Positions 51,634-59,634 of a stretch of 64,000 bases of DNA are shown piece after piece. Below the pieces are notes generated by a model. It saw only the letters and a program-made list of their open reading frames with translations. It ran no database searches and had not been told where the DNA came from. Every line of letters begins with the position of its first letter. Position 1 is the first letter of the stretch. The position numbers and the translations under genes are program-made. Origin of the DNA: Geomonas anaerohicana (lineage in GTDB: Bacteria; Desulfobacterota; Desulfuromonadia; Geobacterales; Geobacteraceae); contig NZ_JAEMHL010000014.1 in assembly GCF_016458305.1 (NCBI RefSeq), positions 25,190-89,189 on the forward strand, written 5' to 3'.

Positions 51634-53067
51634 CTAGAAGCTGATCTTGGCGCGCAGGGCGAGGGCGACCACGTTGTCGCTGGCGCCGATGCCGGCCGGG
51701 TTCACCAGGTACTGCGCTACCGGAGAGATCTCGATCTGGTCGCTCACCTTGTACCGGTAGTAGACCTCGGCAAGTTTCTCCTGTGCGTCGGCCACGGTCC
51801 GGGCCGCCTTCACCTGGCCGTAGGCAAAGCCGAGCACGTCGTCCTTGCGGCCGGCGACGAGCCCCTGGTAGTGGCCGCCGGCGCTCCAGGCGCGGGTTGC
51901 GGCGTAGACGTCCTTGTCTCGCTGGCCATAGCGGGCGAAGAGGGTGAGCTTGTCGGTGACCTGCTGGTCGAAGCTTACGCCCACGCTGTAGGCGTTTTTG
52001 GCGACCAGCTTGCCGGCGCCGTCCGCCGGGGCGCCGTCGAAAGCCCCGTAGACCCGGTAGTTTCCTTCCAGCTCACCCGCCTTGTGCTTGTAATCCAGTT
52101 CCGCGATGCCGAAGCCGTGGTCGAAGATGTTGGCGCTGTCCGAGCTGTCCGCGCTGTCGGCATCGCCGCTGCCGTAACCGATGCCGAAGATGAGCGGCTC
52201 CGCCAGCTTGGCCTGGACGCGCGCGCCCGGGCCGTTGGCCGGGAAGGGAAGCACCGCGGAATGCACGAAGGCGCCGGAGAGGAACTGGCTGTTCTCGTCG
52301 CCGGCAACGGCGTTGCTGTCGAAGTAATTGGAGAGATCGATCTTGCCGGCGGTAAAGAGGAGACGGTCATTCAGAGCGGAGTGCTCGAGCCAGGCCTCGC
52401 GGAAGCGGACCCGGTCGCCGGTGGAGCCGGCCACGCCGTTCAGCCCGGAGAAGGAGGCCACCTTGGAATCGATGCCGTCGCCGCCGGTCGCCTCGACGTC
52501 GATGACCGCGATGGTGCTCTCACCCACCTTGAAGTTGAAGACCAGGTCGGCACGCCCCACCACGTCGGTGGAGTCCTTGGGCTTGTTGCCGATGGAGCCC
52601 TGCAGCACGCCGACCATGCCGCCGGAAAGGGCGATGTTCTTGGTGAGGGCGGTGAACCGGGTGCCGAGATCCTCGTTGCGAGCCTGGAAGGTTCTGGTGC
52701 CGACCAGAAGCATCTCGGCGCGCAGTTCCTCCTTGAGGTCGCTCAGGAGCACGAGATCCTCCTTGTCCACCGCCTGGTTCCCCTCCTTGACCACCTTTTC
52801 CGCCATTTTCTCGGTGAGAAGATGTACCGCCAGCGCCACGTCCATACGGCTGCACGCAGCTTTTCCTTCCTGGAACTCCTTGGAGAAGAGCCCCTCCACC
52901 TGGTACTTGTTACCCAGGCGCAGGATCTCCTGGCACGCCTTGACTTTGCACTCAACCTTTTCCGGCACGACCAGGTCGGGGTGCAGAGCGAACGCAGTCC
53001 CTGAAGCAAGTAAAAGGCTTCCCAGCAGGAACATCCCGGACACGGTAATCTTCTTCGCTTCGAACAT
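51634..53067 (-). CDS. Outer-membrane porin
   Basis: The 477-residue protein starts with a signal peptide (KITVSGMFLLGSLLLASG then TAFA) cleaved near residue 28. A helical N-terminal domain (about 50-130) with NKYQVEGLFSKEFQEGKAAC and RMDVALAVHLL resembles an S-layer-homology-like periplasmic anchor. The remainder is a beta-barrel of alternating strands ending in ALRAKISF with a terminal Phe, the signal for outer-membrane assembly. Porins of this type pass small solutes. It lies upstream of feoA on the same strand and may be part of the iron unit. I choose the ATG at 53067 for its GGAGG-like site. Confidence 0.85.
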   Translation of the reverse strand: MFEAKKITVSGMFLLGSLLLASGTAFALHPDLVVPEKVECKVKACQEILRLGNKYQVEGLFSKEFQEGKAACSRMDVALAVHLLTEKMAEKVVKEGNQAVDKEDLVLLSDLKEELRAEMLLVGTRTFQARNEDLGTRFTALTKNIALSGGMVGVLQGSIGNKPKDSTDVVGRADLVFNFKVGESTIAVIDVEATGGDGIDSKVASFSGLNGVAGSTGDRVRFREAWLEHSALNDRLLFTAGKIDLSNYFDSNAVAGDENSQFLSGAFVHSAVLPFPANGPGARVQAKLAEPLIFGIGYGSGDADSADSSDSANIFDHGFGIAELDYKHKAGELEGNYRVYGAFDGAPADGAGKLVAKNAYSVGVSFDQQVTDKLTLFARYGQRDKDVYAATRAWSAGGHYQGLVAGRKDDVLGFAYGQVKAARTVADAQEKLAEVYYRYKVSDQIEISPVAQYLVNPAGIGASDNVVALALRAKISF

Positions 53068-53187
53068 GAATCTCTCCTCCTCTCTCTGTTGCGGCTCCGA
53101 CTCAATCAAGACCGGAAGCCATACGAAATCTGCTGTATCAGCAAGTGTTTTTGACTATTTGCTCATATCGGCGGGGTGCTTCAAAAC

Positions 53188-53202
53188 TGAAAACCAATTT
53201 CA
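53188..53202. promoter_or_regulatory. Fur-box-like site upstream of the porin
   Basis: TGAAAACCAATTTCA has perfect TGAAA / TTTCA ends and matches the 7-1-7 Fur pattern at 10 of 14 positions. It lies 121 bases before the porin start. A like site is at 53862-53876. Confidence 0.5.
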
Positions 53203-53280
53203 TTCATTGGAGAAAAAAAAGACTTCCCCCTTGAGCGCGCACTTATACAGTGAGCGACACCAACACCACCACGGCATCTG

Positions 53281-53710
53281 TCAGTATTTGGAACTTTCTA
53301 AATTGCTTGAGAGAGTCAGCCAGCCTGGGCCAGTGCAGCGGTTGCAACCCCCGCGCAACTCGATCTTCAGCGACTGTACCGTGAAGCCCATGGAGCGGGC
53401 CAGTTCGGCCTGGTACCGCTCAATGGAACTGTTCTCAAACTCGGTGACGGTGCCGCAGTCGCTGCAGACCTGGTAATCGTGCCGCCTACCCCCGGCCACT
53501 TCATAGCGGGTCAAGCCGTCTCCGACGGTTTACTTCACGGGCTATGCCGGCTGCGGCGAAAAGCCGCAGCGCACGGTAGACGGTTGCGTGGCCGATGTTG
53601 GGATGCGTGCCGCGCAGGATCAGGTACAGCTCGTCTGCTCTTTCACCTTCTGCTTGGTTTGGTTCACACGCGCCTCGGTGGTATCGGAGGGAACCCTCCT
53701 GACAGTACAT
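53281..53710 (-). pseudogene. Broken Fur-family regulator gene
   Basis: Two frames together spell a Fur protein. The first gives RADELYLILRGTHPNIGHAT then VYRALRLFAAAGIAREVN, the winged-helix recognition part. An extra base at about 53527-53530 shifts it to a premature stop. The other frame continues VGDGLTRYEVAGGRRHDYQV then CSDCGTVTEFEN and the Cys pair GGCNRC. The N-terminal part before RADELY also lacks the normal helices; a fragment NQTKQKVK lies in another frame. Two lesions suggest a decayed gene, not just a read error. Zinc-site Cys are kept. The left end is approximate. Confidence 0.65.
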
Positions 53711-53861
53711 ACAATGACATTCACTTTCAGCCTTGCAGCGTAATACTCCAATGACAGAAACGCCGGGGGGTGAGAGTATCCCCACAGTGTTACCTCCCCG
53801 GCTAAACTCTTGATTGACTGAGGAGTGAAGCGGTCAGATGGATGACGGCGATGGCTGGTTT

Positions 53862-53876
53862 TGAAAGTTGTTTTCG
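53862..53876. promoter_or_regulatory. Fur-box-like site at the fur-like promoter
   Basis: TGAAAGTTGTTTTCG keeps the TGAAA-N5-TTTC core of the porin site, with G in place of the last A. It directly abuts the -10 box of the minus-strand promoter, a position suited to repression. Confidence 0.4.
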
Positions 53877-53905
53877 TTTATAGAGAAGGCTGGCGGGATT
53901 GTCAA
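53877..53905 (-). promoter_or_regulatory. Sigma-70 promoter for the fur-like gene
   Basis: On the minus strand TTGACA and TATAAA are separated by 17 bases, a near-consensus promoter that reads toward the fur-like pseudogene. Confidence 0.7.
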
Positions 53906-53940
53906 TATTTTTATTTTTAGAATTTTCCGAGCCAGTGGTT

Positions 53941-54390
53941 TTACAACACAGTGACTTTCCCGGCGCAGCCGGAGCACAGCCGCTCCAGGCTCCCTCCAGC
54001 CGAGACGTGCGCTATGACAATAGTGTCGGCGAGGTCGACCATCATCTTGTTGCGCTGATAGCATTTGGACTCGCAGGGGTGGCTCACGCTCTGGGCGTAG
54101 CGGGAAATGACCAGCAGGCGTCCCGCAGCAAGGTGCCGCTCCCACTCGGGGTCCAGCCGGTTCAGCCCCTGCGCCAGCGCGATGATGATGGGCTGGTTGC
54201 CCTGCAAAAGCCGGCACAGCACCTCCTTCTCGATGGGAGAGTGATAGCCGGAGATGACGCAGGTGCCGGCCACGCGCTGCGCGTCGGCCCAGCGGTAGGC
54301 CTTTTCCGCAGCCTCCTGGGGAAACTTGCGGGAGCACAGAAACGCCACCTTGCGCAGGTCAAGCAGTGCCTCGTTCCCGATCGAATGCAT
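53941..54390 (-). CDS. Stand-alone SLOG/DprA-like Rossmann protein
   Basis: The 149-residue product has the nucleotide-binding core seen in DprA and related SLOG proteins: VAFLCSRKFPQEAAEKAYRW, a Gly-based turn in VISGYHSPIEKEVLCRLLQG, AQGLNRLDPEWERHLAAGRL and a final RNKMMVDLADTIVIAHVSAG then GSLERLC. Such proteins bind nucleotides or nucleic acid ends; some serve in defence. No DprA C-terminal winged helix is attached. I start at 54390 because AAGGGGG lies before that ATG. No partner is evident. Confidence 0.75.
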   Translation of the reverse strand: MHSIGNEALLDLRKVAFLCSRKFPQEAAEKAYRWADAQRVAGTCVISGYHSPIEKEVLCRLLQGNQPIIIALAQGLNRLDPEWERHLAAGRLLVISRYAQSVSHPCESKCYQRNKMMVDLADTIVIAHVSAGGSLERLCSGCAGKVTVL

Positions 54391-54555
54391 GCGCCACCCC
54401 CTTGGCATGATGGCAAAGTATATCGGGCCACTTCCATCCGGCCAGCCTCGTGGTAAACTTCTGCGTCCATTAAAGCGAACTAATCACTTGGAATCAGGTG
54501 CGGGTTTGGCGCCGCAGTGCCTGCCTCACCAGCAAACCACGACAAGGAGGATGAC

Positions 54556-54958
54556 ATGGGCATTTTAGACGACGTTGCCGGCAAGGTACGCGGCATGGCC
54601 GGCGGAGGGGACGCCGGCCTCATGCAGGGGATCATCGAGATGCTGACCGACCGCCAAAGCGGCGGACTGGGAGGGATCATCCAGGCCTTCAACCAGAAAG
54701 GGCTCGGGCACATCATCTCTTCCTGGATCGATACCGGCCCCAACCTTCCCGTCACCCCGAACCAGCTGCACGAGGTCTTGGGACCGGAACGGGTGCAGCA
54801 ACTGGCGAACCAGGCCGGACTCTCCACTGACGAGACCGTCACCAAGCTGACCCGCTTTCTCCCCGATGCGGTAGACCAGGCCACCCCGGACGGCAAGGTT
54901 CCCGAAGGGGGGCCTCGTCGGCAAGGGTCTCGACTTCCTGAAGAGCAGATTCTCGTAG
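54556..54958 (+). pseudogene. YidB-family gene with a frameshift in a run of six G
   Basis: The frame encodes MGILDDVAGKVRGMAGGGD then a DUF937/YidB-like helical protein with GLGGIIQAFNQKGLGHIISS and LPVTPNQLHEVLGPERVQQL. At 54907-54912 a run of six G replaces an expected five; the open frame then runs into a double-hairpin repeat and ends at 55089. In the restored frame the protein finishes GLVGKGLDFLKSRFS at a stop at 54956-54958, the usual YidB end. The lesion could be a true mutation, a phase-variable tract or a sequencing error. Function of YidB is unclear. Confidence 0.75.
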
Positions 54959-54960
54959 CG

Positions 54961-55071
54961 TGGGGACTGGCTCCGCCAGGTGCCTGTCCCCTTTGGGGCT
55001 TGGTGAGCAGGTTAAGCAGAAACGAGCGTTCCGCTAAAGGGACAGGCACCGAAACGGAGCCTGTCCCTTCT
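54961..55071. repeat. Double-hairpin repeat, copy 5
   Basis: GGGGACTGGCTCCGCCAGGT starts two bases behind the natural yidB stop; GAGCGTTCCGCT is in the centre and GGAGCCTGTCCCTTCTG ends it. It is in the copy 2 orientation. Confidence 0.85.
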
Positions 55072-55085
55072 GCTCCCCCTCCCCC

Positions 55086-55113
55086 TTGACACGATAAAAA
55101 CCGTGATTATCTT
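55086..55113 (+). promoter_or_regulatory. Promoter of the hsp20 cluster
   Basis: CTTGACA at the -35 position and TATCTT 16 bases later. A heat-shock sigma factor could also read the CCCTTGAC element, but no CCCCAT-type -10 is seen. Confidence 0.45.
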
Positions 55114-55151
55114 ACGCTTAGAAAATGACTCACCGAAAGGAGGTACATGAC

Positions 55152-55598
55152 ATGGCAAGTTGGGATGTTTTCAGAGAACTGGACAACCTGAGAAGAGAGA
55201 TCGACGAAGCCTTCCGCGGCGCAGGAGTGAGCCGGCCCTTCGGACCGACGTTCCTCTCGCCGGTGACCACCCGGCGCTTCCCGATGGTCAACTTCAGCGA
55301 GGATGAAGGCAGCGTCTACGTGGAAGCCCTCATTCCCGGGGTCGACCCCAAAGATGTGGACCTCTCGGTCCTCAGAAACACCCTGACCATCAGCGGCGAG
55401 CGCAAGCCCTTCGCCGAGATGAAAGGGATCGTGCACCGTACCGAACTCGGCTCCGGCAAGTTCAGCCGCACCCTCGAACTCCCGGTCGACATCGACGCCA
55501 ACAAGATCACCGCCCAGTGCAAGGACGGCATCATGACCATAACCATGGCCAAAGCGGAACACGCCAAGCCGAAAAGGATCGAAATCAAGCTTTCCTAA
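55152..55598 (+). CDS. Small heat-shock protein (Hsp20), first of three
   Basis: Hsp20 proteins hold unfolding proteins in a soluble state without ATP. The 148-residue product has an N-terminal arm (MASWDVFRELDNLRREIDEA), an alpha-crystallin domain (about 48-140) with VYVEALIPGVDPKDVDLSVL and the GxxxxxL-type strand KDGIMTITMAKAE, and a C-terminal extension with IEIKLS. AAAGGAGG before the ATG at 55152 decides the start; an earlier ATG at 55125 lacks a site. Spacing to the next gene is 29 bases, so the three genes form an operon. Confidence 0.92.
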   Translation: MASWDVFRELDNLRREIDEAFRGAGVSRPFGPTFLSPVTTRRFPMVNFSEDEGSVYVEALIPGVDPKDVDLSVLRNTLTISGERKPFAEMKGIVHRTELGSGKFSRTLELPVDIDANKITAQCKDGIMTITMAKAEHAKPKRIEIKLS

Positions 55599-55627
55599 GC
55601 GAATTACTGTGAGAGGAGGTCATCGAT

Positions 55628-56026
55628 ATGGCACCCAACAGCTTGACCGAAAGAAATGACGAAATGAACGTACAGGCCCGTGAAGAGACGAGGTCGAACG
55701 AGAGATTCATACGCCCGGCAGTGAACATCATCGAAACCGAGGAAGGCCTGTTCGTGACTGCCGACCTTCCCGGCGCAACCAAGGAGAACATCGACGTCAA
55801 CGTCGAAAAGGGAGTCCTCACCATCAGCGCGCCCGCGGCCCACTCGGTGCCCGGCAACGCCGTCTACCGGGAATTTGAACTGGGGAGCTACTTCCGGCAG
55901 TTCACCATCCCGGAAAGCCTCGACCACGGCAAGGCCAAGGCCGATTTCGCCAACGGCATCCTGACCCTGCGCATACCCAAGGCAGAGATCGCCAAGCCGC
56001 GTCGCATCGAGGTGCAGGTGAGCTAA
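55628..56026 (+). CDS. Small heat-shock protein (Hsp20), second of three
   Basis: The 132-residue product has a short charged N-terminus (NSLTERNDEMNVQAREETRS) and a complete alpha-crystallin domain: NIIETEEGLFVTADLPGATK, VNVEKGVLTISAPA and FANGILTLRIPKAE. It closes with RRIEVQVS. A GAGGAGG site precedes the ATG. Its sequence is well diverged from both neighbours, so the trio is old rather than a recent duplication and may form mixed oligomers. Confidence 0.92.
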   Translation: MAPNSLTERNDEMNVQAREETRSNERFIRPAVNIIETEEGLFVTADLPGATKENIDVNVEKGVLTISAPAAHSVPGNAVYREFELGSYFRQFTIPESLDHGKAKADFANGILTLRIPKAEIAKPRRIEVQVS

Positions 56027-56053
56027 GGACGTTGCACAGGAGGTGAATTAGGG

Positions 56054-56536
56054 ATGGCAACCCTGGTACCTGAAAAGTGGCGTGAAGCCCTGGAACATGT
56101 ACAGGACAAGGTGGGCACCCTGCTCAACAACCTGGTGCCCGCGAAGAAAGAGGAACGAACGCTGGAAAACCTGACCGCCGACGCGATCCCCTCCTTCATG
56201 CAGCGCGGCGGCCCGCTGGTCGACATGCACGAGACCGCAGAGGAGCTCGTGATCCTCGCCGAAGTGCCGGGAATGAAGAAGGAAGATTTCACCGTGGAAC
56301 TGGTGGACCGGCGGCTCACCATCAGGGGGGAAAAGAAAGTGGTGCGCGAGGGGAAAGGGGCATCGGGGGGCTTCCTCTCCGAATGCCGCTACGGCAGCTT
56401 CTCCCGTAGCATGCTGCTCCCCTACTCGGTAGAGGAGGACAAGATCAAGGCGGTCCTCACTCACGGGGTCCTCACCATCCGGCTCCCCAAGCCGGAACAG
56501 CAACGCGGCACGGGGCACCGCGTCCCGATTTCTTGA
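56054..56536 (+). CDS. Small heat-shock protein (Hsp20), third of three
   Basis: The 160-residue product has a longer helical N-terminus (PEKWREALEHVQDKVGTLLN) and an alpha-crystallin domain with VDMHETAEELVILAEVPGMK, VDRRLTIRGEKK and LTHGVLTIRLPKPE, followed by a Gln/Arg-rich tail. An AGGAGG site precedes the ATG. A strong terminator follows, closing the hsp20 unit. Confidence 0.92.
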   Translation: MATLVPEKWREALEHVQDKVGTLLNNLVPAKKEERTLENLTADAIPSFMQRGGPLVDMHETAEELVILAEVPGMKKEDFTVELVDRRLTIRGEKKVVREGKGASGGFLSECRYGSFSRSMLLPYSVEEDKIKAVLTHGVLTIRLPKPEQQRGTGHRVPIS

Positions 56537-56550
56537 GCAGCCCCATGACA

Positions 56551-56583
56551 AAGGCCAGTCCGCAAAACGGACTGGCCTTTTTT
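56551..56583. terminator. Bidirectional terminator between hsp20-3 and the acuI-like gene
   Basis: A perfect 12-bp stem AAGGCCAGTCCG / CGGACTGGCCTT with loop CAAAA and a run of T ends the hsp20 operon and serves the convergent minus-strand gene. Confidence 0.9.
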
Positions 56584-56594
56584 GTTTGCCGCTC

Positions 56595-57593
56595 TTACAA
56601 CTTAACCAGCACCCTCCCCCTGATGCCCCCCTGCAGGATGCGCTCGATCTTCTCCTCCAGACCCTCCAGCGTCACCTCGGTGGCCATCTGGTCCAACAGT
56701 GCCGGGCGCCAGGGGCCCGCCAGCCGCTGCCATACTTCCAGCCGGGTGTCGGTCGGGCAGCGCGAGGAATCGATGCCGACCAGGGTCACGGCGCGCAGGA
56801 TGAAGGGATGCACGTTGACCGGAAGTTCCGCCGAACCGACCAGACCGCAGCAAGTGACGGTCCCCCCGTAGCGGGTTGATTTCAGCACGGCGGCAAGAGT
56901 CTCGCCGCCGACCACGTCGATCGCCCCCGCCCAGCGCTCCTTCATCAAGGCCCGCTCCCCTCCCGCGGTTACCTCCTCCCGGGAAATCACCTCCGCCGCA
57001 CCCATCTCCGTCAGGAACGTGACATCTCCCATCTTGCCGGTGGCGGCCACCACGCGGTACCCAGCCTTGGCCAGGATGCTGACGGCCAGGGTGCCGACGC
57101 CGCCGGTCGCACCGGTAACCAGGATGTCGCCACTCTCCGGCCTTACCCCCGCCCGCTCCAGCTTCAGCACCGAAAGTCCCGCCGTGAAGCCGGCCGTCCC
57201 CAGGATCATGCTCTCACGCAGGGTGAGTCCGGCGGGAAGCGGCACCCCCCACTGCGACGGGACTCGGATGTACTCGCCCCACCCTCCGTCGGTTTCCATG
57301 CCGAGGTCGTGCCCCGTGACCACCACCTGGTCACCCGGCTTGAAGCTGCCATCGCTGCAGGAAGCGACCTCCCCCGCGGCATCGATGCCCGGCGTGTGCG
57401 GGAACTGCCTGGTAACGCCGGGGTGCCCGGTGGCGGAGAGGGCGTCCTTGTAGTTGAGCGAGGAATAGCGCACCCGCACTAACAGCTCACCCGCATCCAG
57501 TTGATCTATGTCACGCTCTTTGATGCTCCTGGTGAAAGTCTGGTCCGCCCCTTTTTCCACCACCAGTGCTTTGAAGCTGGTTCCTGTTTCCAT
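56595..57593 (-). CDS. acuI: AcuI/YhdH-like zinc-free MDR oxidoreductase (acrylyl-CoA reductase type)
   Basis: The 332-residue medium-chain reductase matches the YhdH/YhfP/AcuI group: LLVRVRYSSLNYKDALSATG near residue 40, GDQVVVTGHDLGMETDGGWG, and the NADPH-binding ILVTGATGGVGTLAVSILAK. The Cys/His zinc ligands of alcohol dehydrogenases are absent, as in AcuI. In other bacteria AcuI reduces acrylyl-CoA to propionyl-CoA. The substrate here is inferred only. It stands alone, convergent with the hsp20 genes. Confidence 0.87.
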   Translation of the reverse strand: METGTSFKALVVEKGADQTFTRSIKERDIDQLDAGELLVRVRYSSLNYKDALSATGHPGVTRQFPHTPGIDAAGEVASCSDGSFKPGDQVVVTGHDLGMETDGGWGEYIRVPSQWGVPLPAGLTLRESMILGTAGFTAGLSVLKLERAGVRPESGDILVTGATGGVGTLAVSILAKAGYRVVAATGKMGDVTFLTEMGAAEVISREEVTAGGERALMKERWAGAIDVVGGETLAAVLKSTRYGGTVTCCGLVGSAELPVNVHPFILRAVTLVGIDSSRCPTDTRLEVWQRLAGPWRPALLDQMATEVTLEGLEEKIERILQGGIRGRVLVKL

Positions 57594-57693
57594 GTAGTTC
57601 TCCGTGGAATGCTCTCAGTGTGATGAACCGACACAAGGATGATAACGGCTGGCAAAGAGAGGTCAAGCACAGCCACCACCTTGCAGTGAGCAG

Positions 57694-57721
57694 TTGCCAT
57701 CAAGCGGACTGCGGCTACAAT
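57694..57721 (+). promoter_or_regulatory. Probable sigma-70 promoter of the DUF2383 gene
   Basis: TTGCCA and TACAAT are spaced by 16 bases, 52 bases before the start. Confidence 0.55.
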
Positions 57722-57772
57722 GTATGCCTGCACTATGAATTAGATATTTCACATTATATGCAGGAGGCCGAC

Positions 57773-58219
57773 ATGGAAAGGACGGAGATGATCGACAGGC
57801 TGAACGACCTGATCCAGTTGGACGTCGATGCTGTGGAGGCCTACGCGCAGGCCATCAAGCACATCGGGTACAGGGATATCGCCAAGAGGTTTCGGGAATA
57901 CCAGGATGACCACCGTAACCACATCACCAACCTCACCGCCCTGGTACAACAGATGGGCGGGACACCGACCAAGCCGACGCCGGATCTGAAGGGATACCTT
58001 ATCGAGGGGTTCACCGCCCTGATGAGTCTCACCGGTGCCCGGCAGGCCCTGGAAGCGATGAAGGGGAATGAAAAGGTGACCAGCCGCAAGTACCAGGAAG
58101 CCGTCGCCCAGCCCTTTCCCGAGAATGTCATGGAGGTCCTGCGCACCAACCTGTCGCAGGAGCAGTGGCACCTCTCCTATATCGAGGAAATCCTCTCCAC
58201 CCCGCGCCGGGAACTCTGA
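57773..58219 (+). CDS. Ferritin-like DUF2383 protein
   Basis: The 148-residue product is all-helical: LNDLIQLDVDAVEAYAQAIK in helix 1, RFREYQDDHRNHITNLTALV in helix 2, KYQEAV in helix 3 and EQWHLSYIEEIL in the last. The E...ExxH pattern (Glu, DDHRNH, EQWH) is that of ferritin-like/DUF2383 domains, which can bind a di-iron site. Function in this family is unknown; stress or spore-type proteins are frequent. Start at 57773 with CAGGAGG upstream. A double-hairpin repeat lies 14 bases after the stop. Confidence 0.8.
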   Translation: MERTEMIDRLNDLIQLDVDAVEAYAQAIKHIGYRDIAKRFREYQDDHRNHITNLTALVQQMGGTPTKPTPDLKGYLIEGFTALMSLTGARQALEAMKGNEKVTSRKYQEAVAQPFPENVMEVLRTNLSQEQWHLSYIEEILSTPRREL

Positions 58220-58233
58220 GAGGCGTGATAGCA

Positions 58234-58325
58234 AAAGGGACAGGCTCCGTTTCGGTGCCTGTCCCTCTAGCGGAACGCTCCATTTTGCTCTGTCACCTCA
58301 CCCAACCCCAAAGGGGACAGGGGGG
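58234..58325. repeat. Double-hairpin repeat, copy 6 (worn)
   Basis: The left end (GGGACAGGCTCCGTTTCGGT then GCCTGTCCC) and centre AGCGGAACGCT are intact; the right end stops after GGGGACAGG. Confidence 0.75.
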
Positions 58326-58350
58326 ATTTAGCCTAACTCGCCCCTTACCT

Positions 58351-59634
58351 TCAACTGGCCGCCTGCTGGAAAACCTGCCGGTCCCTCCGCTCAGCCTCCC
58401 TCTTCGAAGCCACCACGTTGTTGCGCCCTTTGAGCTTGGCCCGGTACAGTGCCTGGTCGGCAGCTTCAACCAGCTGCTGCCTGTCTGCATCGAAATCCGG
58501 AATCATGGCGGCAACGCCCACGCTCACGGTAACCACCTCGGCGACGGGAGAATGGCTGTGCGGCACATTTAGGGCCTCCACCGCCTTGCGGCACTTCTTG
58601 GCGATAGTCGCCGCGTCCGCGAGCCCGATCCCGGAAAGAAGCAGAACGAATTCCTCGCCGCCGTAGCGCGCCGCGGTGTCTCCCGGCCGCCTGGCAAAAC
58701 GTCCCAGTTCCCGGGCGACCAGTTTGAGGCAATCGTCGCCGGCCTGATGCCCGTAGTTGTCGTTGAAGTTCTTGAAGAAGTCGATGTCCAGGAATATGAG
58801 GGCGATGGGGGAGTCCGATCGGACCGCACGCTGCCACTCCTGGTCCAGCATGACCTCGAAATGGCGACGGTTGCCCAGGCCGGTCAGCGGGTCCGAGATG
58901 GAGAGCCTGCGCAGTTCCAGGGTGGCATTCTGCAACTGCCTGTTTTCGTGCTCGAGGAGGTTGGTGTTCAGGAAGTCGCGGCGCAGGTAGTTTTCCATCA
59001 GCGAGTTTGAGAAGGCCCCGATGATGATGGTGGCGATGATGCTGAAGCTGTTCTGGATCAGGATGGTGAGGTCGGTGTGGTTGATGTAGACGGCCACGGT
59101 CTCGTACGCCAGCGTGGTGACCACCGCCCAGCAGACCGCATAGCGCAACCTGAGGCTCACAAAGGTGAAAGCCCCCATGATGAGGAGCAGCAATCCGGAG
59201 TAGTAGTAATTCTTGGTGGGGGTCGGGTCGTAATAGACCATGGAGACGATGCCCAGGCTCCCCACCAGCATCACCAGCGAGACGACCGGCTGCATGAAGC
59301 GCCTGAGCGGGGGGCAGTAGGTGAAGGCAAGGCCGGCGATGACCGTGGGGCAGACGACCGCGTAACGGATGAACCACATGTGGGCCCGGTCCGCCGGGAG
59401 GAGCAGGCCGTCCACCAGCCCGAAAACGGCATAGAGGATGAGCCCGGTCAAAAGCGCCACGCGGACGTGTTTCAGGGTCTTGTCGCGATAGTACTCATTG
59501 AAGGCGGACTCCAGCGGTTTCGGAAACCGGACCGACTTGAGCCCCCCTTCCCCGAAAGCCTCCCTGGCCTTTTGTACCATCTCCATCTCAGGGCCGGGAG
59601 TCGTCACATTCACATTTATGTCGATGTTGTGCAT
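58351..59634 (-). CDS. Diguanylate cyclase with a 6-TM-type membrane sensor
   Basis: The 427-residue product makes cyclic di-GMP. The N-terminal part (about 55-215) has about six hydrophobic helices, with no periplasmic domain of note. A short coiled coil leads to the GGDEF domain (about 255-415), in which the active site is GGEEF at about 325-329. The inhibitory site RxxD (RPGD) lies five residues before it, so product feedback is likely. LTGLGNRRHFEVML and LDIDFFKNFND, the metal-binding strand, are also intact. It stands alone. Confidence 0.92.
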   Translation of the reverse strand: MHNIDINVNVTTPGPEMEMVQKAREAFGEGGLKSVRFPKPLESAFNEYYRDKTLKHVRVALLTGLILYAVFGLVDGLLLPADRAHMWFIRYAVVCPTVIAGLAFTYCPPLRRFMQPVVSLVMLVGSLGIVSMVYYDPTPTKNYYYSGLLLLIMGAFTFVSLRLRYAVCWAVVTTLAYETVAVYINHTDLTILIQNSFSIIATIIIGAFSNSLMENYLRRDFLNTNLLEHENRQLQNATLELRRLSISDPLTGLGNRRHFEVMLDQEWQRAVRSDSPIALIFLDIDFFKNFNDNYGHQAGDDCLKLVARELGRFARRPGDTAARYGGEEFVLLLSGIGLADAATIAKKCRKAVEALNVPHSHSPVAEVVTVSVGVAAMIPDFDADRQQLVEAADQALYRAKLKGRNNVVASKREAERRDRQVFQQAAS

